Positions 12,738 through 24,057 of a stretch of DNA of 64,000 nt are shown in pieces. A program made the position numbers and the translations under genes. The DNA is from Acanthacorydalis orientalis (Eukaryota > Arthropoda > Insecta > Megaloptera > Corydalidae): positions 11,341,001 through 11,405,000 of the forward strand of contig CM068317.1 of the NCBI GenBank assembly GCA_034766995.1, written 5' to 3'. How positions within the stretch are numbered: position 1 is the first letter of the stretch; every line of letters begins with the position of its first letter. The notes under the pieces are model-generated. The model saw only the letters and a list, made by a program, of their open reading frames with translations. It did not search any database and was not told the origin of the DNA.

Positions 12738-13736
12738 CAATATTTAATCAATTTAAATTAATTATATCACTTCGTATATTAGTGACATATATTGTATAAA
12801 ATGTATTGTATGAATTCGTATAGTACACAATATAACAAACTATATACTTAATAATTATTAAATAATATTGTTATTAATTATATTTTTTCACAAATTAATA
12901 CATTAAAATATTGAACTATGTTTAGAATAAACGATTCGTTATTTATTAAGTAAATTTAAAAATCATTTGTTTTTCTTTTAAAAAAATCAAAACGACATCG
13001 TTTAAGTTTGAATATACAACGAGCATAAGAAAATTATGAAAATTAAGTACTTAAGAAGTGGAGTTCTATTAATATGTATAGAGAGTCTGAAAGCATATTT
13101 TCAAAAGAAAATTCGAATAATTAAATTATGTTTGTGTTAACATTGAAAATGACATTAAAACAATAAATTATTTTCTTAGAATAGTTCAAGTGACAGAAAA
13201 CAAATGAAAATAATAAGGTTGCAAAATTATTTTCAGACATAATAAAAATGTCTTATCGGAACGATCAACAAGTTTATTTTTTTGTTCTTTATAATCTTCG
13301 ATAATAATATATACGTATAACAATCATGTTATTCATCTTCAATGTTCGTTGATCTGTTCTCAAAGACAAGTACTCGTAAATACTAACTTGTGATATTTAT
13401 CAAAAAACACAAGTTCGGATCTACGGGTTGTTGTCAATAAGAATTATAATGCGATGGATATTTTCTTGAATGTGGGCTGACTGATGGAACTGAAACAATT
13501 AGAAAAATGAAAATTAAAAATTTATGTACAGTTGTTTTCTGTACAGTTGTTTTATGAAAAGTTTACTACTAGCTATTATCATGAAAAAATATTCTTTATA
13601 GATAGAAATAACTGAAGTACATGTATAAGTAAATATGTTTTTTATCCTACTATAATTTTCATAAATATCTACAATTTGTAATAAATAATACAAAAAAAAT
13701 TGGTTTCGTGTATCTACAATAATAATAATAAGGGTA
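11836..13736. other. AT-rich DNA with one (AT)n array
   Basis: (AT)n at 12679-12735. No frame or element end recognised in the remainder. Confidence 0.5.
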
Positions 13737-13789
<53 letters not shown>

Positions 13790-13808
13790 TATATATGGAT
13801 ATATAGAC

Positions 13809-13842
<34 letters not shown>

Positions 13843-13844
13843 AC

Positions 13845-13880
<36 letters not shown>

Positions 13881-13892
13881 CTATATTCATAC

Positions 13893-13936
<44 letters not shown>
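13737..13936. repeat. (AT)n array, interrupted, about 200 bp
   Basis: Longest compound array in the first third: AT runs separated by GATATATGGATATATAGACA and by CATA/GTAT variants, ending in GCGTGTGTGTGTG. Frames on both strands are Tyr-Ile repeats. Confidence 0.95.
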
Positions 13937-13939
<3 letters not shown>

Positions 13940-14245
13940 TGTGTGTGTGAAAATATTATCATTACAATTTATTCCCTACTTTTTATGTACTTAGAATATT
14001 TTATATTGAATTTTTTTTTAAATGAAAAAATATATTTGGTATTCAGATATGATTTTAGGTTTATTATTTGCATCAAAAATGTAATGAATAAAATTTTGGT
14101 TTTATTAGGATCAAATTGTAAGGACAACGTGTTGATTAATTTTATATTTTTACTTTTGGAGATTTATCTTAACGATGATTCACTTTTGTTAATAATAATA
14201 AAAAAAATAAACTTCAATTTAAAAGACGAAGTTACCCCTCTTTCA

Positions 14246-14248
<3 letters not shown>

Positions 14249-14322
<74 letters not shown>
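14249..14322. repeat. (AT)n then (GA)n array
   Basis: AT run to 14298 passing directly into GA repeats; forms the left border of the SM1 element. Confidence 0.95.
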
Positions 14323-14324
14323 AA

Positions 14325-14415
14325 GATTCAATTTACGCTTTCACATGAGAATTAAAAAAATTGCAAAAATAACATGATTTTTTTAATACTTTCATGTGAA
14401 AGCCTAAATTGAATC

Positions 14416-14418
<3 letters not shown>
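14325..14418. mobile_element. SM1: 94-bp terminal-inverted-repeat mini-element inside an (AT)n array
   Basis: The left arm begins GATTCAATTTACGCTTTCAC and continues to the A-run near 14358. The right arm, read on the opposite strand, begins GATTCAATTTAGGCTTTCAC. Both arms then read CATG...(A)ATT(A)AAAAA, leaving a loop of about 25 bp. (AT)n lies on both sides (14249-14298 and 14419-14459). A second copy with matching arms is at 36529-36725. The element is too small to encode anything and resembles a MITE. Confidence 0.75.

Positions 14419-14459
<41 letters not shown>
14419..14459. repeat. (AT)n array
   Basis: Right-hand (AT)n border of SM1. Confidence 0.95.
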
Positions 14460-14461
<2 letters not shown>

Positions 14462-14909
14462 GGTGTTTGAAGTATTCTTGTGTTACGTAATCAAAAGAGA
14501 TAGACTTAGGAAAACATTTAATTAATAATAAAACCGCATATATATATATAATATATGGATTGTGTTCAGTAATCTTTATTATTAGTGCTTTATTCTTAAT
14601 TTATTTTGAGATTCATTGATGATGTAGAAGTCAATCAATAAATTATCTTCAATACCTTTGGCGGACGTCGACGTCCGTTATTGCATCTCTTTTTAAATAA
14701 AGAATTGAACAAAAAAATGTATTATAACAGTGTTTAAACGAAGTTGAAATTTTCTATAATACTTATTAAAGATTTATTTAAAATTAAATAAATTATTTTC
14801 TTTATATAAGTAAATTATTAACCATGAGATAATATTTCGTTATATAGCTAATATTTTACTCAACCAATACTTGTTTATTTCAAAATTTTGTCAATAAAAG
14901 TACAAACTG

Positions 14910-14912
<3 letters not shown>
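14460..14912. other. AT-rich DNA with a 16-bp palindrome
   Basis: CGGACGTCGACGTCCG at 14662-14677 is a perfect CpG-rich palindrome. No gene seen. Confidence 0.45.

Positions 14913-14959
<47 letters not shown>
14913..14959. repeat. (AT)n array
   Basis: Uninterrupted AT run. Confidence 0.95.
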
Positions 14960-14960
<1 letters not shown>

Positions 14961-15602
14961 CATTAAAAATGGTTTTATGATAAGATAAAATGAACTGACA
15001 ACTACATCTTTTTAACAAAATTAATAATAAAAGAAATATACAACTAGTTTAAAATAGTATACTACACATAGATAACTATTCATTTTGTGATTGATATATG
15101 ATCAAAAACTCTTAGAAAGATTTTGAGACCCAAGCTGGGGTCGTGGGTGCCTTGACTTTTTACATTTTAAAGTAAAAAAAAAGTTCCTAATTGTGTGAAA
15201 AAGGAAATTTAAATTGATTTTTCTTGTGAAGAAATAAAAAAAAATCATCTGTTTTGGAATTGTATCCGTGCCTTGGAGGTCATATTCACTTTCACAATAT
15301 TAATAAATATATGGAAAACTTAAAATGCATATACAAAAATTAAAAAGAAAAACATCAAAAAAATAAATAAAAAATAAGAACTTTTCTCTTCGTATCATGT
15401 TAGAATGCATTGATTACGTCATATCACTGGACTTGGTTGTTTGCAGGGCAAACAGTCTCAAAATCACACAGATTTGGGTTTTTATCGTATTAATATAAGA
15501 TCTAATTAATAATAACTTATAATAATTTATCCATTTCGGAACTTATGATATTTCACGAACTTTCCTGATAATAGACACGATTTATGACGTTTCATCGACA
15601 AA
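14960..15602. other. AT-rich DNA, nothing recognised
   Basis: No frame or repeat arm recognised; a slightly GC-richer patch at 15122-15155. Confidence 0.4.
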
Positions 15603-15604
15603 TA

Positions 15605-16504
15605 GTCTGGTTAGAGTCATAAAACTTTATTTATTAAAAATTATTCCAAATGAAGTAAGTACTCTTTGAAATAGACCCTTGCATTTTTGTTGCACACTGC
15701 TGCCAACGCCTTTTACACTTATGGAAGCACTTCATGTACGCACTTCTGTGAATCACTTTTAGATCAGTCTTCGATTTTTTTTATTTCTCCTATCTTTATT
15801 CTTTTTATGATTTGAAAACGGAGTCTATTGATCCAAATATTTAGTTTTGGAAAGAAAAAGAAATCACATAGGGTCAAGTAAGGTGAGCATGGTAAACAAG
15901 GACTGAGAGTGAATTTGTTCTTCACCAATATCTGCCAAACTTGAAGAAAAGTATGAACTGGTGTACTGTCATGATGTATGTAGTAATGATGCAACAACAC
16001 GCACGATTTATGCCCAAAGTATTGATCAAAATGTTTTAACAAGACTTGTAAGATATTCATACTTATGCTGCAACCTCTCTAATAGTTAGTCGCCGATTGG
16101 TGCGGATGAGTTTGCGAACTTCAATAACTTTCTCGATGGTTTTGGAAGTTGAAGGCGTATACTCTGTATGTCATCATTTTTAACTGAAATTCTGTTTTTT
16201 TAAAGCGTGGTCCAGCAAAGAGCATCTTCAAAGGCCGTTTTCAAAAATTGAAGTGTTTGTGTTGCTGTCTTTCAAAGTTTAAAATAAATTTTCACACAGA
16301 CGCGCTACTCTTCAATTAGTTTAATCTTAAAAATCTCTCGAGTAAATAATCAAATTACTAAAACCGCGATAACTCTCAAAAAGAAATGCCCTCTCGATAT
16401 GAACTCAGTGGCGATCAACTCACAACTGATGGTTGCATCATCACGTCACTAATTTCTCCCTCTACTTACTATTGAACTGTGTGCGCAGTTTTGATCAAAC
16501 CTCG
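15605..16504 (-). mobile_element. mariner element, internally deleted, about 900 bp
   Basis: TA is present on both sides (15603-15604 and 16505-16506), as expected for the mariner target duplication. The ends are imperfect inverted repeats: the right end read on the minus strand begins CGAGGTTTGATCAAAACTG, and the left end reads GTCTGGTTAGAGTCATAAAA. At 900 bp it is well short of the usual 1.3 kb, matching loss of the middle of the transposase. Confidence 0.8.
15640..16330 (-). pseudogene. mariner transposase relic (C-terminal half best preserved)
   Basis: Read on the minus strand, 16060-15764 gives HHDSTPVHTF followed by CDFFFFPKL. There are exactly 34 residues between the two Asp, the DD34D spacing of mariner transposases. 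Downstream, in another frame, AYMKCFHKCKRRWQQC matches the family C-terminus (about 15640-15740). Upstream, fragments such as RKLIRTNRRLTIREVAA match the N-terminal helix-turn-helix linker. The segment holding the first catalytic Asp is gone and frameshifts separate the pieces, so it cannot encode an active enzyme. An irritans-type relative is likely but the subfamily was not tested. Confidence 0.85.
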
Positions 16505-16506
16505 TA

Positions 16507-16819
16507 GATTGAATAAATCAGTAATTGTTAAATAATTTTATCATTTAGAATGTTAATTGAATTATCTATTGATTCAAATGAAAACTTTGTAAACAGTTAT
16601 TTCAAGCATTATTATACCGTGTTCCTTTTTTATAATGTACTATTCTATTACACACAATATATTACTATTATGTACTTTATTATACTGTGATTTTTGAACT
16701 AGAGTATATTTTAGTTAATAACATAGAATTATAAGTTAATGACAGTCTTAAGTAAGTTCTCTTCCAGAAAGAAGTATGGACCGAATAACTGCGAGATTCC
16801 ACCTGGTAGAGTTTATATT

Positions 16820-16879
<60 letters not shown>

Positions 16880-17399
16880 TATCTAATTATAAAAAAAATA
16901 TTTAATTCCGTCTATTTTATGGCGTTATTCTGTAACTTAAAATGTAACTCATATTAAAACGCGAAAAGAAAAATCGATCATACTGATTTGAATTATTCCC
17001 AACTTATATGAGAACAGATAGTTTTTCTACAACTATTTTTAAAGAAACTATTGTATTTTAAGTACGATTATATTAGTTTGGTCAGATTATATATTTTTTA
17101 TTATATTATATGAAATTAATTTGTAAAATAATTCTACGAGTTTTAATTTTCAATTTCGAGTTATATTCCGAGTTATTTTAGTTTTTATTTCGCAATTAAA
17201 AAACATTTGTTATGTCAAAACTGGAAATAACATAAATAATTTATTTTTAGATATTTTGCATAATTAGAGAAAACTGAAGATCATACACTGATGGTCGTCA
17301 TAAAACTGAGATTGATTAAATGTTTTATTGATATTTTATTTTAATGAAATAATTTAGGTATCAAAAAAACAACATACAGTTCTGTCAATGTATCTCAAT
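16507..17399. other. AT-rich DNA with one short (AT)n array
   Basis: (AT)n at 16827-16861 followed by (GT)n. The 72-codon frame at 16739-16957 runs through the array and is not credible. Confidence 0.5.
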
Positions 17400-17535
17400 T
17401 CATGGTCATAAATGAAATTTTTTTAAGTTCCATAAATCACACTTTTCTAATCAAAAATGTTCAGTAAATGATTATTAATGATGTTTATCGTATCAAAGCG
17501 GTAAAGTATAGAAAAATCTGTCTTAGATTTTTTTT
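17400..17535. repeat. FB1 fold-back element, left arm
   Basis: TAAATCACACTTTTCTAATC, CAAAAATGTTCAGTAAATGA and AGCGGTAAAGTATAGAAAAATC correspond in order to the FB1 left arm, with a deletion of the central GATGGCGAT block. Confidence 0.6.
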
Positions 17536-17945
17536 GTACTTTTATGGTTTCAATGAATTAATATTTTTTATTCAAAGTTAACAACTAATTTCTGTTGAAT
17601 TACAATTACAATTGCATGTTTTTATATTTGTGATCCCGTTGGTGTTTTGTCCTAGTGGTATTCATCCTATTGGATCATTTCATTTTTTGTTCTCTAGTAA
17701 TAGTTTTGGTACGGTGCCATTTTCAAGTAGGTTTTAGCAACTCTAAATCTACCCAAAGATGCTCTACATGCCGAAGTTAGTTTTAGAGAATAGAAACTTA
17801 ATCCAAAAGGACGAAGACCACCAGGTCAGTTTCGTGCAACTGTTCATAAAATTATTAAATTTCAGAAAGTGATGCCTTCATGTTAAAATAGTTATAAACA
17901 AGGAAAAAATTAAACATTATACGAATATATCTAATAAGTATATGT
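17536..17945. other. AT-rich DNA with a less AT-rich patch
   Basis: 17630-17860 is less AT-rich and may be an old element; a fragment around GGACGAAGACCACCAGGTCAG was not identified. Confidence 0.3.
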
Positions 17946-18000
17946 TAGGTCTACAAATTAATTCGATGCCTTTTTCTAGAAAATGAATGTTTATGGAAAA

Positions 18001-18048
<48 letters not shown>

Positions 18049-18517
18049 TAATATATATATATATATATATATACATTCTCAAAATATCCCTCATTATCTT
18101 AAATAACTTTGCTCCATTTATCGAGTAACTGATAAATCTCTTATCCAAAAAACATGACTGCTTTGAGTCGATGAAGTCGTAATACATTTTCAGATTTCTT
18201 CTATAGTTTTAGCTTTTTGCATGCTTTACGCGTCATAACACCTTCTCCAAAGATGAACAAATCATTCCCATTACTTTGACATCATTTTTTCTACTATAAT
18301 GCAAAAAGTACGCAATCCCTAATATGAAGCTTTTTGGACATCATCGTATTCACTACTGTTTTGTGAGGTTATGTCAACAGCTTGGCCAAGATATATAGTA
18401 TTTTTTATATATTAAGGTTGGCACTTCAAAAGCCAAAAACGACGAGAAAATATTTTAATTTAAAACAAAGTTATGACTAATTTAGTTTAAAGGCACTGAA
18501 TTAATTTTTACACCTAA
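17946..18517 (-). mobile_element. MD1 copy A: mariner-derived mini-element
   Basis: Ends are inverted repeats: left TAGGTCTACAAATTAATTCG, right (minus strand) TTAGGTGTAAAAATTAATTC. Transposase sense is the minus strand. From 18180 downward, DFIDSK then CFLDKRF and an NGAKLFKIMRDI stretch resemble the mariner C-terminus (family pattern FF..GI..LP.RW..VI...G.YF). The segment at about 18190-18350 resembles the N-terminal region. The middle, with the catalytic Asp residues, is missing, so the element looks like an end-to-end fusion of a deleted transposase gene. An (AT)n stretch (18004-18073) now interrupts it. Confidence 0.7.
18004..18073. repeat. (AT)n array inside MD1 copy A
   Basis: AT run broken by CATTAA near 18046-18051; it replaces the position where other MD1 copies read GAATACATTTCAATCCTC. 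Confidence 0.9.
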
Positions 18518-19079
18518 TGTGTATACATATATATATATATATATAATTTGTATATCAGTATTAAGACATAAGGTCTTGGCTACGATTTTGATTTTTTGGG
18601 GAAGTTGCAAGCTTCCAGGTTAAGACTTATAAAAATCTATTTATCCACAAAAATTAGTTATGATCGTTTCTATTACCTAGTTTTAACTTCAATTTAAAAT
18701 GAAATTCCTTCCTGAATTCAAAATGGAATCATTGGACTATTTTGATATATTGATGAATTTGTCTTTCTGAAATCTCAAAAAATAAACTACGAATTCTTTT
18801 TTATTTGTATTTTAACAAATTATAATTCAGTTTTCAATTATCTCATTTCAAATAAAAGACTGTAGTGTATTATTTCACAGATGAATTTAGCCAGAATATC
18901 AGAATTGTACTACGATTGTATTGTACGTTTGTTATAAGTGCAGCAATTTACGTTAATAAAAAGCTTTGTTTTATGTAATTTCGTGTTATCTTAATTTACG
19001 TAATGCACACTTATAGAAAAGTAATCTCATACGAAAAGCATATCTGTACGAAGGGCTTCATAATCTTAAAGTTGTTACT
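18518..19079. other. AT-rich DNA, nothing recognised
   Basis: Only a short (AT)n at 18528-18545. Confidence 0.45.
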
Positions 19080-19132
19080 ATGTGTGTGTGTGTGTCTCTG
19101 TGTGTGTGAATGTGTGTGTGTGTGTGTGTATG

Positions 19133-19180
<48 letters not shown>

Positions 19181-19190
19181 AAGAGAGAGG
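19080..19190. repeat. compound microsatellite (GT)n-(AT)n-(GA)n
   Basis: GT repeats (19080-19128), AT repeats (19133-19156) and GA/GAAA repeats (19157-19190) in direct succession. Confidence 0.95.
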
Positions 19191-19479
19191 CCGATGAAAT
19201 GGGGGAGGGAAATTAAAATAGTTAAGACAATTGCAGGCTCAGAGTACTGGTATAAAGTGTTTGATAGAGATTAAAGTATATTAATATAAACGGGAAATTA
19301 TAAGTTCAATTCTATAAAACCTTACTAAAGTACATAGAATTACACTAAAAGAACCAAACCAATCGGAGGGTGATTGAGTTTTTAAATTTGGAAAAATCAT
19401 TATAATAAAACATTTTTAGATGCCCAAAAAAGAAAAATCAAATCTGGATAATTTCACTGATTCATCTAGATAATTTTTA

Positions 19480-20005
19480 CTCTGGATAATTTCATTTTCA
19501 CAAATGAATTTTTCTTTCGCTGCATAATCCACAATTTGTTCTAATCCTATATGTTTAATAACTGATTACTAATATATGGTCCGTCAAAATTGACGGAAAA
19601 TAGAAATAAAAAACTATTTATTTGTTTTTACAACCTAATATGTTTAAACATAAAAAATACTTAAAAACGAAACTTAATGAATCATACTTGAAACCTATAA
19701 GCTGACAAAGCAAACATTTCTCGTCACCATAGATACATACTCATCACTTTGTCCTGTGGACAAAGTGACGAGAAATGTGGGGTTTTATTATTAAAAAAAT
19801 TATTGATCATAACTACTATTCTCAGAGCATACAGAAAAATCTACATTTTAGATTTTTCTGTTCCTTAATACTTTGGGGATGATGGTATCACTGTATAATT
19901 GCATATAAGTAACTATAAAAAATGATCAACAAGCATTTATTGAACGTTTTTAATTAGAAAAAAATTGTGGTTTGTGAGATGAAATAATTAATTTGCGAAA
20001 GACCA
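19480..20005. repeat. FB1 fold-back element split by a 220-bp insert
   Basis: Left arm 19490-19575 (TTTCACAAATGAATTTTTCT, CATAATCCACAATTTGTTCT). It resumes near 19797 with ATTGATCATAACTAC, ATTCTCAGAGCATACAGAAA, the central AAATCT...AGATTT turn, and a well-preserved right arm to GTGGTTTGTGAGATGAAAT and TTAATTTGCGAAAG. Both arms are otherwise in the usual order, so the 19576-19796 segment is a later insertion. Confidence 0.8.
19576..19796. mobile_element. unclassified insert within FB1, with nested hairpins
   Basis: Starts near CCGTCAAAATTGACGG (19581-19596, two 7-bp arms). Near its other end is a nested stem: 10-bp arms CACTTTGTCC/GGACAAAGTG (19745-19767) flanked by 14-bp arms ACATTTCTCGTCAC (19714-19727) and GTGACGAGAAATGT (19765-19778). 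Boundaries are inferred from where the FB1 order breaks and resumes. Confidence 0.5.
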
Positions 20006-21345
20006 AATAAATGATATAAAAAATTAATAAATATCGTAAGAGAAAATGAAAAGATGAATAAAATTAATCAGTGAAATGTGCATTAAATAATCTATCAAAT
20101 ATTGTATACAATTAAACAATAAATACTGAAGAATATAATTAGTGATACATGGATAGCAGGACTAGTGAAGTTCAATATCAATAATTAATACTTATTATTA
20201 ATTAACGGGAAAAATTACTTCAACATACAGTTCTTGTGTAAGAAAACCGTATAAGATAAATATGAAACATAAAACGAGAAAAATCTATCCCAAAAAAATA
20301 AAATAAGTTTGATATATGTCTTTATAATTTAAAATATTACTCTACTTATATTTTAAAATAATAAACGTTAGACATCAGGTCATTGAGAAGTTGCTTCGAA
20401 ATATTTCGAGTGAAACAACCGAATTATAATATAAAATATATGATAAGAATATGCATACGTTGACACGATTACTTTCTAAGAGATAATCTATTGTATCCCG
20501 GCGAGATCTCCCACTTGGTTTAGAAAAAATGCAATTTTAACGTTTGTACTTCGTAATGGCGCAAAAGTCATACATATTTCATGCATACAGCATTGAAGTC
20601 GCCAAATACAAACCGATTAATATGAAACGAGACAAGCATACGTGTCAACGGACCGTAAAAGATGAAAGATAAAACAAGACGAATATTCAAATAAACGCTA
20701 GAATGATTAACATAAATGAGACAATTACATAAGAAAACATACGACACAAGATGTCAAAATTTTAAAAGACAAATACTAGGATGGAAACATTTCTTTATAT
20801 TATATTTATAGCACGGAATAATGCGAACAATGACTTAATGCAGTTTTTTTATGTTCAGAACTCTGCAATCATTCAATATATAGTAAGAATTGTATTAACA
20901 TGTTGAAGATACATTGATATTGAGGTTTACGGGCACGTCATAAGCTAAGGTCATTAGCGCCCGTCATATGTATAAAATTTAACTCAAATGTGAGAATAAT
21001 CAAGTACATTAATAATAGATCGCATCTCTGTTGATGAAACAGATGAGTACATATTCGTTTAATTTAATGATAATATTTGATATAAAATGTTATAAATTGA
21101 TTACTCGATTATTAAAATTTCATAAAATTTATTTTATTATCTAAAAAAAATTCAAATTATTATATATGAAGTCATTGAGGTACCTTATCCAAACAAAACT
21201 ATACTTTTAGATACTCTGGTGAATTGGAAAATGGTGAATTTCATCTTTGTACAAATTAAAACGTATTGAATAATAATAAAACATCATTTTATTAAAAATA
21301 ATGAAATAATTGTATAAAAAAGTTACTCTATTTATATTTTTTTTC
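20006..21345. other. AT-rich DNA with mildly mixed-composition stretch
   Basis: 20380-20760 and 20920-20965 are less AT-rich than their surroundings. GGGCACGTCATAAGCTAAGG (20931-20950) ends in a short inverted pairing with GCGCCC at 20957. No frame or known repeat recognised; conserved non-coding DNA or an old repeat is possible. Confidence 0.3.
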
Positions 21346-21600
21346 ATTTAAGTAAACGTTTTCACAAATGAGTTTTCATTGACCCCACAAAAAAGTCTGA
21401 TTAAATATTTTTAATAACTGATTATTGATTTTTTTTGATTGTTATGTGCATTTTCATGGTGACACCATTATCCTTAAAATGCTGAGATACATCAGAATTT
21501 TTTGTACATTAACGCTCCGAGGATAACATCATTGGTAATAATAAAGAATTAATAAATATTTCTGAGAAAAAAGTTTTGTAAAATGTGAAGTGAGTGAAAA
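21346..21600. repeat. FB1 fold-back element, short two-armed copy
   Basis: Left arm: TTTTCACAAATGAGTTTTCA, ACCCCACAAAAAAGTCTGAT, CATTTTCATGGTGACACCAT. Right arm: AACGCTCCGAGGATAACATC, AATATTTCTGAGAAAAAAGT and GTGAAGTGAGTGAAAAAG. The right arm lacks the AATGCGCATAAGC block. Confidence 0.7.
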
Positions 21601-21678
21601 AGTCCTTTTTGAAAGTGTGTTTATCCAGTGTAAAATTATATTGTGATTAAATAAACTGTAAAATAATATATTGTTATA

Positions 21679-22981
21679 TGAGGTTTGGTAATTTATTTCC
21701 GGGTTAACTCTGCAGCACTGGAATCACATGAAATTAAACCAATAGTAAAGCAGCACATATAGCTCATAGTTTTATCAATAGTTGGTGGGTTGAAGCGAAG
21801 ATCGAATGGCTGTTAGTTTCTGCGAAGGAAGTTAGCAGCACGTACATCGTATTTCTGTCAGTCGTTATGGAACAACAACGAGTGAATATTAAATGTTGCT
21901 GTACATTAGGGAAAACTAAAACAGAAACTTATGAAATATTGGAAACTGTGTACGGTGACTACCTCAAGTCGTACTAGTGTGTTTGAATAGTTTAAACGTT
22001 TCAAAGATGGACGAGAGGGTGATCAAGATAACGCTAGAACCGGGCGTCTGTCGATCACTCGAAATTGCAGATTTAATAGCAAAAATTTGTAAAATTGTGA
22101 AAAAAGATCGCTGAATGACCCTTCGAATAATGGCAGATGAGTTGAACATCAATAAGGAGACGATTCGACAAATTTTAAATGGAGATTTAGGAAAAAAAAT
22201 AGATTTGTGCTAAGTTTGTCTCGTACAGTCTTATGAATGAGCAAAAACAGAGAAGAGTTGCACTGTACACAGACTTCGGTTGAGACAATGCAAATTTTTT
22301 TAACTGCATTGTCACTTGTGATAAGTCATAGATATTTTAGTAAGATCCTGAGACGAAATTCCAGAGCATACAGTGGATTAGAAAATCATCAAAAAAGACC
22401 CAAAAAGTATCGTTTACAAAAAATCGAGAATCAAAACCATATTGATTACATTTTTCGATAAATAAGTTGTAATCTATAAAGAATTTGTACCTGAAGAGCA
22501 AACAACTAATATTACACTCTATGTTGAAGTAATGAAGAGATTATTACAAAGCATTTCTTGCATGTGACCGCAATTTCGAGAAAAGGGTAATTGGTTCTTG
22601 TTGCATGACGATGCACATACCCCATTGTACACTGGTTGTGAAATCATTTCTTATGAAACACAGCGTTGTTAAAATCAATCATCTATCTTATTCACCTGAC
22701 TTGGTACTAGAAGATTTTTTTTCTTTTCTTAAAGTGAAAACTGTTCTCAAAGGGAAACAATTTCAAGACGTAGGAGATATTAAGAAAATTTTAACAGCCG
22801 AATTGAAAGCAATTTCTTCAGACGTCTTTACAGACAGTTTTTAAAAACTTTTAGAACGTTTCAATAAATTTATTAATGTAAATGGAGATTATTTCAATTA
22901 AATATCAAACATTTTTCCTGTTACTTAAATTGTATTTCTTTTCATTGAAACACATTTCAGGAATTAAATTTCCAAACGTCA
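21679..22981 (+). mobile_element. mariner element, full length, decayed
   Basis: 1303 bp, between TA at 21677-21678 and TA at 22982-22983. The ends are inverted repeats: left TGAGGTTTGGTAATTTATTT, right on the opposite strand TGACGTTTGGAAATTTAATT, agreeing at most of the first 25 positions. Length and target site fit a complete mariner. Confidence 0.88.
21867..22901 (+). pseudogene. mariner transposase, irritans-like, inactivated
   Basis: The ATG at 21867 begins MEQQRVNIKCCCTLGK, the family N-terminus. An in-frame TAG follows at 21975. In shifted frames come FKRFKDGREGDQDNARTG (about 22000), MADELNINKETVRQILNGD (about 22130), the first catalytic region as VTCDKS where the family has GDES, an EFVPEEQ stretch near 22480, LHDDAHT (22600), SYSPDLVLEDFFSF (22690) and a C-terminus ending NVNGDYFN with TAA at 22899-22901. 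The total span of 1035 bp equals a normal 345-codon transposase. Multiple frameshifts and stops mean it is dead. Confidence 0.88.
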
Positions 22982-23005
22982 TATCTCCCAATTTGGGTTG
23001 TATTT

Positions 23006-23009
23006 TCTT

Positions 23010-23051
<42 letters not shown>
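23006..23051. repeat. (TC)n then (AT)n
   Basis: CT repeats 23010-23034 followed by AT repeats, next to the 3' end of the mariner element. Confidence 0.9.
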
Positions 23052-23689
23052 CATATACTTTGATAGTCATTTTGATGTTTCTAACAATTAATACAAACAC
23101 ATCTATCTTACTTTTAAAGTCAACTCTTCTTGTTGCTTCTATCAGTCACAACCAACATGTGTTATGTAGAGTTTTCAAACTAGTTATATTTTATAAGAAC
23201 AGTGTTCTATGTGTGAAAATACATTTGATTTATTTTTTATTTCCCAAAAAGCAAAATATGTGTTTATATCCCAAAATTGAATTGTTTTAATGCACGTTTA
23301 AATTTAAACAAAAAAAATAAGATAAAAATTGTAATAAGTATTTTCAGTTCATTTAATTATAAAGTCATTATTTTTTAAGAAAACACAATATTAATACATT
23401 TATTCAATCTCTTGGGTTGATTTTTTAAAATATGATGACTGAAATTTTAAATATTTTTTAAAATTGAAATCACTGCTGTAATGACTAAAAAATGTTGAAG
23501 ATTTCAATGCTCGATAAAGTATAATACAATAAGTCAATAAGTTGCTGGCGAAATGTTAAAAAATGGAACTGTATATCAAAATTTTATTTTCAGTTTTGAA
23601 GACTAAAATTAAAACTTATATTCAATATTCTTTTACTGTAATCTCGTTTTAAAATTCGAAATATTTTCCATTCAGTATGTAAAATAGAT
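23052..23689. other. AT-rich DNA, nothing recognised
   Basis: No gene or repeat arm seen. Confidence 0.45.
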
Positions 23690-23955
23690 AGCAATTTCAG
23701 AATTGAATTCTTTTTTTCGCACTACAAACCATAAAAAAATCTGATAAAATATGTTCAATAATTAATAAGAGTATTGGTGGTACAGGCATAGAAAAATCGA
23801 GGTCTTTCTTTACAATAGCGCTGTGAGGAAGATGGTATCGCCATCAAAATGCACAAATAAAAATGAATAATTATGATTTATTAAATATTTTTGATTAGAA
23901 AATGTTTTGTTGTTTGTAGGGTGAAAAAAGAATTCATTTGTGAAAATGAATTAAT
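23690..23955. repeat. FB1 fold-back element, both arms
   Basis: Left arm: CGCACTACAAACCATAAAAA, TGATAAAATATGTTCAATAA. Right arm: AGCGCTGTGAGGAAGATGGT, TCGCCATCAAAATGCACAAA, TTATTAAATATTTTTGATTA, TTTGTAGGGTGAAAAAAGAA and TTCATTTGTGAAAATGAATT. The right arm is nearly complete; the left has lost its GATGGCGAT block. Confidence 0.78.
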
Positions 23956-23984
23956 TATAGTATCAGAACTTTAGTGTGATAAAT

Positions 23985-23988
<4 letters not shown>

Positions 23989-24050
<62 letters not shown>
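23989..24050. repeat. (AT)n array
   Basis: Uninterrupted AT run. Confidence 0.95.
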
Positions 24051-24057
<7 letters not shown>

